Shown here: one piece after another, positions 8,048 through 14,435 of the stretch | How the letters are laid out: every line of letters begins with the position of its first letter | How positions within the stretch are numbered: position 1 is the first letter of the stretch | From: Sandaracinaceae bacterium | GTDB lineage: Bacteria; Myxococcota_A; Polyangia; Polyangiales; Sandaracinaceae | DNA length: 18,261 nt | Direction: 5' to 3' | NCBI GenBank assembly: GCA_025056955.1 | Contig: JANWYL010000027.1 | Span: forward strand, 1 to 18,261 | The notes under the pieces: generated by a model | The model's input: only the letters and a program-made list of their open reading frames with translations | Told to the model about the DNA's origin: nothing | Database searches by the model: none | Made by a program: the position numbers and the translations under genes

Positions 8048-9607
8048 CTACCGGAGCAAGGTGTAGAAGGTCCCAGTGTTTCGACGCACAAGGAGGCTTA
8101 AGCCCTCGGGAGGCTTCCGCGCATAGCGCTCGAGGAGCTCCCTTGGGTTCTCCACCGGCTCCCGCCCCGCCTCGATGATGACGTCCCCGGCTTCGATCCC
8201 TGAGGCAGAGGCTGGCGATCCAGGAATCACCTCGCTCACAAAAACCCCCTTCATCGATGGAGGGAGGCCAACCAAGCTGCGGATGCTTTCGTTGAGCTCA
8301 TGGACCACAAGGCCGCCGACTTCCACCCCTGGGCCGAGGTTCAAGGGGGCTTGCCTTGCGCCCCAATACCTCCTCAGCGCCCCTCCCCAGGGCCATGGCC
8401 CTGGCCCAAGCTGGGGCCGTTCAGCCAAACGCACTTCGATTTCCCGTCGTTCTTTCCCCCGCACATAGACGATTTTGACTTGCGTTCCTGCTCCCCGGCT
8501 TGCAATCACGGCCCGAAGTTGAGAGCTCGACTGCAAGCGCTCGCCATCGACCTGTTCGATCACATCACCTGCCTTAAGGCCGGCGCGGGCGGCTGGGCTA
8601 TCGGGCTCAACACCATTGACGAGCACCCCTTGTTGCCCTTGGGGGAGGTGCAAGGCCATTGCGAGATCGGCATTCAGGTCCTGAATGCTTACACCCAACC
8701 ACCCGCGGATCACCTTTCCCTTTTCAAGAAGGGATCGGACGATTGGCGCAACCATATTCGATGGAATTGCGAAGCCAATTCCGTGGTTGCCACCCGTGCG
8801 GCTCAAAATCGCTGTGTTGATCCCCACAAGTTCACCTTTGGTTGAAACCAATGCGCCTCCCGAGTTTCCTGGATTGATTGCCGCATCTGTTTGGATGAAG
8901 TCTTCAAGATCGGTGATTCCGATGTTGGCACGGCCCACTGCTGAGACGATGCCCATGGTCACTGTTTGACCAACACCAAATGGGTTACCGATTGCCAGCA
9001 CAATATCACCCTGCCGGAGTTGGCTCGAATCCCCAAATGGGATGGCCTTGAGTTGCAGATTCGTACCTTCAAGCCGAAGGAGTGCCATATCTGTGTCTTC
9101 ATCACTTCCAATGATGCGGGCTGGAATTTCTCGGCCATCGCTCAAGCTCACCCGAATTCGACGTGCCCCGTGAATGACGTGGTGATTGGTGACAACCAAC
9201 CCATCTTCGCTGATGATCACTCCTGAGCCGAGGCTTTCTGGAAGCGCTGGTCCCCGTCTTCCGAAGGGGGTTGAGTAGGGGAGGTCATAGGGTGAACCGA
9301 AGGGGTTTTGCGGAGCATAGGCGCTTCGGATGTTCACAACGCTTGGAAGCACCTGAGCGACGATATCAGCAAGGGAGCCTGGAAGAAGCTGTGCTTGGTT
9401 GGAAGGTGGTTGGGGCGAAAGGCCAGGGGGGGAAGCAGGTGGAATTGGGGAATGGGACGATAAGGGAGGATGCACAGCACTGGGCTCTGGCTTTTTTGGA
9501 TGTTCGAATTGCGGGGCGATGACATGCACGTAGAAAGCCGCAGCACTCACAGAAAGGAGCAGGTTCAAACCGAAAAGAATACCGATTGAAAGAGGCCCAA
9601 GGCGCAT
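8048..9607 (-). CDS. HtrA/DegP-type serine protease with N-terminal membrane anchor and two PDZ domains
   Basis: Periplasmic quality-control or regulatory protease. From the ATG at 9607 (519 residues): a short N-terminus, one hydrophobic anchor (about 6-30), a Pro-rich linker to about 75, and a trypsin-like domain with catalytic His 143 (TNHHVI), Asp 173 (DTDMALLRL) and Ser 249 (NPGNSGGALV). PDZ1 spans about 302-385 (GWLGVSIQDL, SPAARAGLKAGDVI) and PDZ2 about 430-519 (SPASASGIEAGDVI). All triad residues are present, so it should be active. The frame extends to a GTG at 9667, but that would overlap the start of the divergent hydrolase and has its AGGAA too close; neither start has a good ribosome site. 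It is upstream of the 340-residue gene and tRNA-Ala on the same strand and lies near the RseP-like gene. Confidence 0.94.
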   Translation of the reverse strand: MRLGPLSIGILFGLNLLLSVSAAAFYVHVIAPQFEHPKKPEPSAVHPPLSSHSPIPPASPPGLSPQPPSNQAQLLPGSLADIVAQVLPSVVNIRSAYAPQNPFGSPYDLPYSTPFGRRGPALPESLGSGVIISEDGLVVTNHHVIHGARRIRVSLSDGREIPARIIGSDEDTDMALLRLEGTNLQLKAIPFGDSSQLRQGDIVLAIGNPFGVGQTVTMGIVSAVGRANIGITDLEDFIQTDAAINPGNSGGALVSTKGELVGINTAILSRTGGNHGIGFAIPSNMVAPIVRSLLEKGKVIRGWLGVSIQDLNADLAMALHLPQGQQGVLVNGVEPDSPAARAGLKAGDVIEQVDGERLQSSSQLRAVIASRGAGTQVKIVYVRGKERREIEVRLAERPQLGPGPWPWGGALRRYWGARQAPLNLGPGVEVGGLVVHELNESIRSLVGLPPSMKGVFVSEVIPGSPASASGIEAGDVIIEAGREPVENPRELLERYARKPPEGLSLLVRRNTGTFYTLLR

Positions 9608-9661
9608 GGCGTTTTTCGTAGCAAAGCTTGAAGCAGGAGCGAGGAACAGGAGGGTGCTTTG

Positions 9662-10744
9662 ATGCACTTCCTAGAAACTTGGCTTTTGGCTTCTCGCTGG
9701 CTTTCAATTGAAGGCTGCCTTAAGTGGCCCTATCTTTGGCCCATGGATTGGCAAGAAAGGCTGCGTCGCCGCCTGGGCGCTTTGGCCGTCGATACCTTTT
9801 TTCGCGCTTCTTCCTACCTGGGCGCGCTTCACCCTCGGGCACAGCCTTTGCGTCATGGGGTCGAGCGTTTGAAAAACATTCGTTATGCGCCTGGGCTTGG
9901 GCCAGCTCACTGCCTTGATGTCTATCGGCCAGTGAGGCTCCCCAAGGGAGAGCTTCTTCCTTCGCTTTTGTACATTCACGGGGGGGGCTTTCGCATCCTT
10001 TCCAAAGACACCCACTGGATGATGGGCCTTGCCTTTGCCAAAGAAGGCCACGTGGTCTTTGTGATCAACTATCGCCTGGCCCCCAAGCACCCCTATCCCG
10101 CTGCGGTGGAGGATTGCGCCTTGGCTTATGAGTGGTTGACGCGAAACGCCCAAGAGTGGGGGGGAGACCCCAAGCGCATCATTGTGGCAGGAGAAAGTGC
10201 AGGTGCCAACCTCACCATGGCGCTTGCGATTGCTGCTTGCTTTGAGCGTCCTGAGCCTTTCGCCCAAAGGGTTTGGAAAACCCAAATTGTTCCTTCTGCT
10301 TTTCTCCCTGCTTGTGGCATTTTCCAAGTTTCCGATCCAGATCGCTTTGCGAGGCGTGTGCCTCTACCGAGCCGCTTTGTTCTCGATCGGATTGAGGAAG
10401 TGAGCCACGCCTACCTTGGCCACCTCTCCCACCCCTCAATGGTTGGCTCTGAAGCCCTCACCTTTGCCGATCCCCTCATTTTCTTTGAAAAAAAACCTTC
10501 TCCTTCTCGCCCATTGCCTCCCATCATGATCACTTGTGGCACCCGCGATGTGCTCCTCGAGGACAGCCAACGCCTCGATCGAGCGCTAAAGGCTTTGGGA
10601 GCTCCGGTCGAAACCGTCTTTTATCCTGGCGAGCCTCATGCTTTCCACGCCTTCATCTTCAGGGATGCAGCCCAAAAGTGGTGGAAGGACACTTTCGACT
10701 TTCTCGCACGGGTTTCTCGCAAGGTAGAAGACCTACGGCCTTGA
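9662..10744 (+). CDS. Alpha/beta hydrolase, HSL-type esterase/lipase family
   Basis: Predicted esterase/lipase of the hormone-sensitive-lipase-like group, hydrolysing an ester of unknown nature; no signal peptide, so probably cytoplasmic. The 360 residues carry the oxyanion-hole motif IHGGGF (105-110), the INYRLAPKHPYPAAVED strand-helix typical of the family (about 135-151), the nucleophile elbow GESAGAN with Ser 179, the acid TCGTRDVLLED with Asp 296, and GEPHAFHAF with His 326. The start at ATG 9662 has AGGAGGG at 9648-9654 with 7-nt spacing; a TTG directly before it is less likely. A later Met (about residue 28) is possible but unneeded. It is divergent from HtrA with only about 54 bp between starts. 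Confidence 0.92.
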   Translation: MHFLETWLLASRWLSIEGCLKWPYLWPMDWQERLRRRLGALAVDTFFRASSYLGALHPRAQPLRHGVERLKNIRYAPGLGPAHCLDVYRPVRLPKGELLPSLLYIHGGGFRILSKDTHWMMGLAFAKEGHVVFVINYRLAPKHPYPAAVEDCALAYEWLTRNAQEWGGDPKRIIVAGESAGANLTMALAIAACFERPEPFAQRVWKTQIVPSAFLPACGIFQVSDPDRFARRVPLPSRFVLDRIEEVSHAYLGHLSHPSMVGSEALTFADPLIFFEKKPSPSRPLPPIMITCGTRDVLLEDSQRLDRALKALGAPVETVFYPGEPHAFHAFIFRDAAQKWWKDTFDFLARVSRKVEDLRP

Positions 10745-10809
10745 AGTGAGCCTTACAAACAAAGAACCTTAGGGCCTTTTTAGGGGCTTGCCCGAGAAGC
10801 TCCTTCCCA

Positions 10810-10826
10810 TGAGCCGAAAAGGGGGG
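10810..10826 (+). repeat. 17-bp direct repeat, copy 1 (G-loop hairpin)
   Basis: TGAGCCGAAAAGGGGGG occurs here and identically at 12806-12822. In both places the CCGAA arm is followed by an inverted TTCGG partner, giving a short hairpin with a G-run loop. The copies lie on either side of the GIY-YIG fragment and triple-YbjQ gene, about 2.0 kb apart. Confidence 0.55.
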
Positions 10827-10857
10827 GCCTTCGGACGTATTGAGTGAAAGCCGAAGG
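10814..10857 (+). promoter_or_regulatory. Two mutually exclusive hairpins (attenuator-like arrangement)
   Basis: CCGAA at 10814-10818 can pair with TTCGG at 10830-10834 around a G-rich loop. The same TTCGG, extended to CCTTCGG (10828-10834), can instead pair with CCGAAGG at 10851-10857 (7 bp, 16-nt loop). The second stem overlaps the first G of the ribosome-site-like GGAGG that precedes an ATG at 10872. The pairing is seen directly; any regulatory role is inference. Confidence 0.3.
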
Positions 10858-11007
10858 GAGGAAAAGTCAAAATGATCATGAACGATGTCTGCTCGGGCGT
10901 CAACCAAATGAATCACGTCAAGGAAGGAGAAAACACTTCTCTCACAGCTGATCAATCCGCGAAAGCCATCAAGGCGTGTCGACACCTCGGTGTGGTTTCA
11001 GTTTCGG

Positions 11008-11214
11008 ATGATCAGGCTAGATTTTCTGGGTGTTTGTGTGCAAAGGCGAAAGCCATGGGAAGCCAAGAGAAGCCCAGGTGCCTTGGCAAAAAGTGCCCTC
11101 GGCTTGCTGCTTGGCTCAACGCAAGGGCTCTTGCGTCGGCTGGTTCGCAAAGCCAAGCTGCTTCTTGACGATCCAAGGGCCTTCGATGTGAGGCGCTGGC
11201 GATGGGGGCAGTGA
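11008..11214 (+). CDS. Hypothetical small basic protein (weak)
   Basis: A 68-residue frame beginning MIRLDFLGVCVQRRKPW, rich in Arg, Lys and Leu, with a central hydrophobic LGLLLG stretch. It resembles nothing I know. In its favour, codons look like the neighbours' and its stop overlaps the start of the GIY-YIG-like frame by 13 bp, as if the two were cotranslated. Against it, there is no ribosome site and a rival frame (10872-11168) overlaps it. It may be part of a decayed gene. Confidence 0.25.
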   Translation: MIRLDFLGVCVQRRKPWEAKRSPGALAKSALGLLLGSTQGLLRRLVRKAKLLLDDPRAFDVRRWRWGQ

Positions 11215-11558
11215 GGGTGGGGATAAGGGCGTGTGGCATTTGGTTTCGTGGTCCCTACGACTTTGCCAAGTTGGAGCGCATTAAAGACCGTGGTGGAATT
11301 TACGTGGTAGCGGCGATGACTCGCAAAAGACTAAGGGTTCTGGATGTTGGCCAATCAAAGCAGCTTCGGACGCGTTTATCGAGGCAAGGGCGCTGTGAGA
11401 TAGATGCTAAGATTGGCCTTGGCTCCACCTTGTGGGAAGCGTTGAGCCTTGGGCCTAGGGATCAGCGTCCAAATGCGATGAGGGCGATGACCCCAAAAAC
11501 GAATGCGAGCATGCAGCCAATTCCAAGGCAGCTCGAGAGGCTTCCAACAATGGACTGA
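11202..11558 (+). CDS. GIY-YIG-like nuclease fragment
   Basis: The first 60 residues carry the two hallmark strands of the GIY-YIG fold: GPYDFAKLERIKDRGGIYVV (17-36, the GIY block) and LDVGQSKQLRTRLSR (47-61, the 'YIG' block as the VGxS-x-x-xRxR variant common in small GIY-YIG proteins). The later catalytic Glu and metal-site region are not recognisable. The last 30 or so residues are encoded antisense to the 3' end of the minus-strand YbjQ-repeat gene and look non-native, so the gene is probably C-terminally truncated. Start choice is uncertain: the ATG at 11202 has GAGGCG upstream, with a GTG at 11211 as alternative. Nuclease activity is doubtful; the protein may be a remnant. Confidence 0.45.
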   Translation: MGAVRVGIRACGIWFRGPYDFAKLERIKDRGGIYVVAAMTRKRLRVLDVGQSKQLRTRLSRQGRCEIDAKIGLGSTLWEALSLGPRDQRPNAMRAMTPKTNASMQPIPRQLERLPTMD

Positions 11559-12721
11559 ACTTGCTCAACAGGACGGAGTTTGCTCTCAAGGTTGCTTAAG
11601 CGCTCAGGAAGGCTGCCCACTGAGTGAAGCTCAGGCGCAGGTTGCTCACCCTCTCGGAGCACTGCTTGTGGTGGAAGCATCTGAGATTCTGGCCTCAAGC
11701 CTTGAGGCGCGCGGACGACGGCTGTGCCTAAGCCAATCACCTCGATGAGCCCTGGGCTGAGCTCTCGGATTGTCAATCGGTTGCCAATCACCCGTTCTGC
11801 GCTAACTCTAATCGCTTCTTCTCTGAGTTTGCTGATGCAATTTTCGCGTGCTTCGTAGATGATTTGTGTGAGCTCTGTCAATTCCCCTCGACCGATGGCT
11901 TTGATCAGTGAACTGAGGCCTGCGACAACTCCAAGCGAATAGACGCTTGTTGCGGTGACGAGTTGAAGGGGCCGATATCCCATTGCGGCAAGGCTCCAAA
12001 GCTCTTCGCCTGTCAGTTCGCTGGTTGCCACTTGGCCGGCGGGAAGCTGAGGATGGTATGAGGCTGTTCCCGTCATGAGGACCTCGAGGATACCCCCTCC
12101 AAGTGGGATGGTTTGGACATGGATATCGACAACGGCATTTGCCCCACAGCGCGAGGCTTCTTCGATGAGGCGCTTCAGGGCCAAGTGGCGGACTTCATCG
12201 TACATTTGGGAGAACTCAACGACCTCCCCCCGCGCAAAGGTCCGCAAATTCCCAACGAACCCCCTTGCGATGCCGAGGGAGTAGACCACGTTTCCCATCA
12301 CGAATTTTCTCGGGGCATAGCCACAATCCAGGTGAGAAAAGAGCTCGGTCCCGCTTGCGGCACAGGAAAAAAAGGGCACGTTTGCGGTGATTCTGCTTCG
12401 GTCAAGGTAAAGGGAAGTCCCTTGGGCCAAAAACTCAGTAAACCCCGAAAGGGTCCGAAGTTCGCTCACCACTCCCGCCACACCCGTTGCACCTGCTTTT
12501 TGCGCTTCGGCTTCCATTCGCTCGATTGCGGCGTGCCTTCCCTCGCTTATTAGAGAAGTGCTCCTTGCAATTTCTCCACCTACAACCTCACGGCCGAAAG
12601 AAAAGAGGCTCCCAAGCACGCCCATCGAGCGCACGCTGTTTCCAACAACGATTTCACCGGGGAGAAGCCCCTTGAGTGCCAGGCAGTAGATCTCGTTTCC
12701 TGTGAGCCCGCTGATTTGCAT
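11462..12721 (-). CDS. Triple YbjQ/UPF0145-domain protein with C-terminal membrane anchor
   Basis: The 419 residues consist of three tandem copies of the YbjQ (UPF0145, 'putative heavy-metal-binding') domain, at about 1-105, 118-223 and 232-337. Each has the family pattern L-x-G-x-E, a GNSVRSMGV / GNVVYSLGI / ATSVYSLGV block, a G-GE helix lead, an (E)xR-x-x-x-x-(R/K) helix, and an ending GTA or GTS. Copy 2 keeps GANAVVDI; copy 3 has lost it (SAERVIG). A Pro-rich linker then leads to a hydrophobic helix (about 397-417, LGIGCMLAFVFGVIALIAF), so the protein is probably tail-anchored with its domains in the cytosol. Single YbjQ proteins are about 107 residues and assemble as pentamers; a three-in-one version is unusual. 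Function of the family is not established. The ATG at 12721 has GAGG 8 nt upstream. It is transcribed divergently from the radical SAM operon. Confidence 0.85.
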   Translation of the reverse strand: MQISGLTGNEIYCLALKGLLPGEIVVGNSVRSMGVLGSLFSFGREVVGGEIARSTSLISEGRHAAIERMEAEAQKAGATGVAGVVSELRTLSGFTEFLAQGTSLYLDRSRITANVPFFSCAASGTELFSHLDCGYAPRKFVMGNVVYSLGIARGFVGNLRTFARGEVVEFSQMYDEVRHLALKRLIEEASRCGANAVVDIHVQTIPLGGGILEVLMTGTASYHPQLPAGQVATSELTGEELWSLAAMGYRPLQLVTATSVYSLGVVAGLSSLIKAIGRGELTELTQIIYEARENCISKLREEAIRVSAERVIGNRLTIRELSPGLIEVIGLGTAVVRAPQGLRPESQMLPPQAVLREGEQPAPELHSVGSLPERLSNLESKLRPVEQVQSIVGSLSSCLGIGCMLAFVFGVIALIAFGR

Positions 12722-12844
12722 CGGGAGTACCTCGGCTTCTTGGTTTAGGGGAAGCTACTGGAAAGGAATGGAGTGAACAAGGCAGCACTTTGATTTGAGT
12801 ATGGGTGAGCCGAAAAGGGGGGATTTCGGAACAAAGAAGGCAGT
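12722..12844. promoter_or_regulatory. Divergent intergenic region with G-loop hairpin
   Basis: This 123-bp gap separates the YbjQ-repeat gene (minus) and the radical SAM operon (plus). It holds GAGG for the minus gene, GAAGG (12836-12840) 4 nt before the radical SAM ATG, and a hairpin CCGAAA/TTTCGG (12810-12829) with loop AGGGGGGA just upstream. Promoters must lie here by orientation, but I cannot point to a convincing -35/-10. The hairpin would sit in the leader of the radical SAM mRNA. Confidence 0.4.
12806..12822 (+). repeat. 17-bp direct repeat, copy 2 (G-loop hairpin)
   Basis: Identical to 10810-10826. Here the inverted arms extend to CCGAAA/TTTCGG (6 bp), and the element lies 23 nt upstream of the radical SAM start codon. 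Confidence 0.55.
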
Positions 12845-13878
12845 ATGACCAAATATTCAATCCAGCCAATACCCAGACGCTTGCCCGTGCTTCCCTCACT
12901 CGTTCATGCAAGGAGCAGTGGACACGCGGAGAAGATGCCGCTTCGACCTCCAACCTACTTGAGGGTTATCATCAACGCGATTTGCCCCCTCAGTTGCACC
13001 TACTGTCACAAAGAAGGTGATCCAGCTGTCCAGGGAAGAGAGCATGGCCTCCCAACAGGGGATTGGGAGCTGATTTTGCGCGCCGCAACGCGTGCTGGCT
13101 TCAGGAAAATCAAATTTCTCGGTGGCGAACCCCTGCTTCGGAATGATTTGCCAAAAATCGTTTCAGCGATTCGCGAGGAAAGCGATAAGGTGGATATCTC
13201 AGTGATCACCTCTGGCTCAGTACCCATATCGCGGTTGGATGCGCTCTATCAGGCCGGGTTGAGCCGCGTCAACCTCTCAATCCATGGCTTTACCTACGAA
13301 GCTTTTCAAAGGAGAACTTCCGGAAAAAAGGCCCAGTGGGCGATGCGCAATCAATTTTGGAGAGGCTGCTTTTTCACAAAAGGCCTCTCAAGCTCAACTA
13401 CGTTTATCGAGGCAATGAAGACGATGCTGACCTTGCAGAGCTCTTTAAGCATGCAGCGGGCTTTGGCCTCGTGGTCAATGTCCTCGACGATCTCAACCAA
13501 AACGATATCAATCACCTTTCGGTTCGAGATGTTGTAAGGCGCTTGTGCGGTGAGGCCATTGAAAGTTGGGTTGATGATGATCCGGACAGCCTTCCCACAA
13601 CCCGCCTCCGTTTCGCAAACGGACTTATCGTAGAAATCAAGGACACTGAGATCGGCCAACTGCTCCCTTGGAAGGCATGCGTTGGGTGTTTAGAAAGACA
13701 AAGGTGCAGAGAGGGGATTTACGCCATTCGCATCACCCACACGGGAGTGCTCAGGCTTTGCATGTTAAGAGAAGACATTGGATTTGATCTCTTCAGTTTG
13801 GCCGGGCGTGATCTCCAGGCGATCACTCAGTTGATCAAGGAGATTTCGTGGAGGGAGTGGCGATGCAGTTCATCCTGA
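12845..13878 (+). CDS. MoaA-like radical SAM enzyme, read in two frames (-1 shift at 13324-13330)
   Basis: Iron-sulfur enzyme that would cleave S-adenosylmethionine to start radical chemistry. Frame one (12845-13330 and onward) gives the CPLSCTYC cluster motif (C-x3-C-x2-C), KFLGGEPLLRNDLP (the GGEP SAM-binding motif), a VITSGS strand replacing MoaA's TTNG, and SRVNLSIHGFTYEAFQRRT. The rest of the fold continues in the -1 frame to 13878: LKLNYVYRGNEDDADLAEL (as MoaA's KiNxVvxxGxNddEi) and a C-terminal second-cluster region with CVGC, another Cys 6 residues on, then RITHTGVLRLCM. Joined length is about 344 residues, matching MoaA. Without a frameshift, translation would end at 13537 after about 68 unrelated residues. 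The extra Cys and altered spacing argue for a MoaA relative rather than molybdopterin MoaA itself. It overlaps the P-loop gene by 16 bp. The shift is either programmed or a one-A loss. Confidence 0.85.
13308..13389 (+). promoter_or_regulatory. dnaX-like -1 frameshift site: SD-like element, A-AAA-AAG, downstream hairpins
   Basis: Within the radical SAM gene the zero-frame codons are GGA AAA AAG, so A-AAA-AAG (13324-13330) sits in exactly the phase needed for tandem slippage. AAAGGAG at 13308-13314 lies 9 nt upstream, close to the spacing of the stimulatory Shine-Dalgarno in dnaX. A tight GCCC-AGT-GGGC hairpin follows directly (13331-13341), and a 7-bp stem GAGAGGC/GCCTCTC with a 16-nt loop spans 13360-13389. 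All are seen directly. Whether the site works, or the A-run simply lost a base, is open. Confidence 0.5.
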
Positions 13879-14435
13879 TTGGACCACATGGAGTTGGCAA
13901 GACAACCCTGGGTCGGATTCTCCACCAGGAGATGGGATGGTTGTTTCACGATGAAATCGGAAAAATCCTATCCGAAGACAGAAGGTGGAGGCCGATGGGT
14001 GTTGGTCCATTTGACCCACAAGAAGCTTTTGACCGTGAGGTGTTTCGCCAAGAACTGGAGCGGGATCAACTCTTTCGCCAAAACCGAGGCGTCATGCGCA
14101 TCGTCGAGACCTGGCATTTTGGGAACTATGCTTTTGCTTCCAAGCGTTTGCCAAAGCTTGCTGAGACAATGTGGCAAGAGGTTGAACAACGAACCGATTT
14201 CTCTGATGTGGTTGTGATCCCTCTCGAAGCCAGTCGGGATGCACTGGAGCAAAGAAAGAGCTACGACGAACCAGTCGACACCTTCATCGAGGTTGCAAGG
14301 GTTGCACTTGAGAAGGCGTCTTCGCTTGGCGTCCAGATCACATCACCCATTCGAAACGACTATGATTCGCCGTTGAATGCCGCGATGAGATTGAAGGACA
14401 TCATTCTCTCTCAACTGTGGAGGGTGCGCCGATGA
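13863..14435 (+). CDS. P-loop NTPase resembling nucleotide/deoxynucleoside kinases
   Basis: A 190-residue single-domain ATPase. The Walker A loop GPHGVGKTT is at 7-15, HDEIGKILSEDRRW follows as in small kinases, a VMRIVETWHFGNYAFA segment near 78-93 looks like the substrate or Walker-B-like strand of thymidylate-type kinases, and VVVIPLEASRDALEQRK resembles the lid or base-sensing end. No membrane or DNA-binding segment is present. The likely job is phosphorylating a small molecule, perhaps a nucleotide made or modified by the radical SAM partner (inference). The ATG at 13863 has GGAGGGAG just upstream; a GTG at 13848 is possible. It overlaps the radical SAM gene by 16 bp and the Gre-like gene by 4 bp (ATGA), so the three are one translational unit. 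Confidence 0.8.
   Translation: MQFILIGPHGVGKTTLGRILHQEMGWLFHDEIGKILSEDRRWRPMGVGPFDPQEAFDREVFRQELERDQLFRQNRGVMRIVETWHFGNYAFASKRLPKLAETMWQEVEQRTDFSDVVVIPLEASRDALEQRKSYDEPVDTFIEVARVALEKASSLGVQITSPIRNDYDSPLNAAMRLKDIILSQLWRVRR

Larger units (their letters stand above)
10745..11007. other. Intergenic stretch of uncertain coding content, with hairpins
   Basis: This stretch follows the hydrolase stop and has no gene I can support. A plus-strand frame opens at 10872 behind a good GGAGG (10857-10861) and runs to 11168. A minus-strand frame runs from a GTG at 10985 into the hydrolase 3' end, with natural-looking codons but no ribosome site. Neither resembles a known family. The best DNA-level structure is the hairpin pair at 10814-10857. 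It may be the decayed edge of an inserted segment. Confidence 0.4.

Noticed and set aside
9608..9667. Upstream GTG start for HtrA at 9667
   Set aside because: It would overlap the divergent hydrolase start by 6 bp and has its Shine-Dalgarno-like AGGAA too close; the ATG at 9607 places the membrane anchor at the N-terminus. Not fully excluded.
10659..10985. Minus-strand frame, 108 codons, with fairly natural codons
   Set aside because: It starts at a GTG with only a GAG touching it, has no recognisable family, and its last third is antisense to the conserved hydrolase C-terminus. Left as uncertain, not called.
10872..11168. Plus-strand frame, 98 codons, behind a good GGAGG
   Set aside because: The ribosome site is real-looking, but the protein has no recognisable pattern and the overlapping frame at 11008-11214 fits the downstream gene better; not enough to call.
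12845..13878. Prokaryotic viperin identity for the radical SAM protein
   Set aside because: It has a MoaA-like C-terminal region with extra cysteines (CVGC, then two more) that viperins lack, so I call it MoaA-like only.
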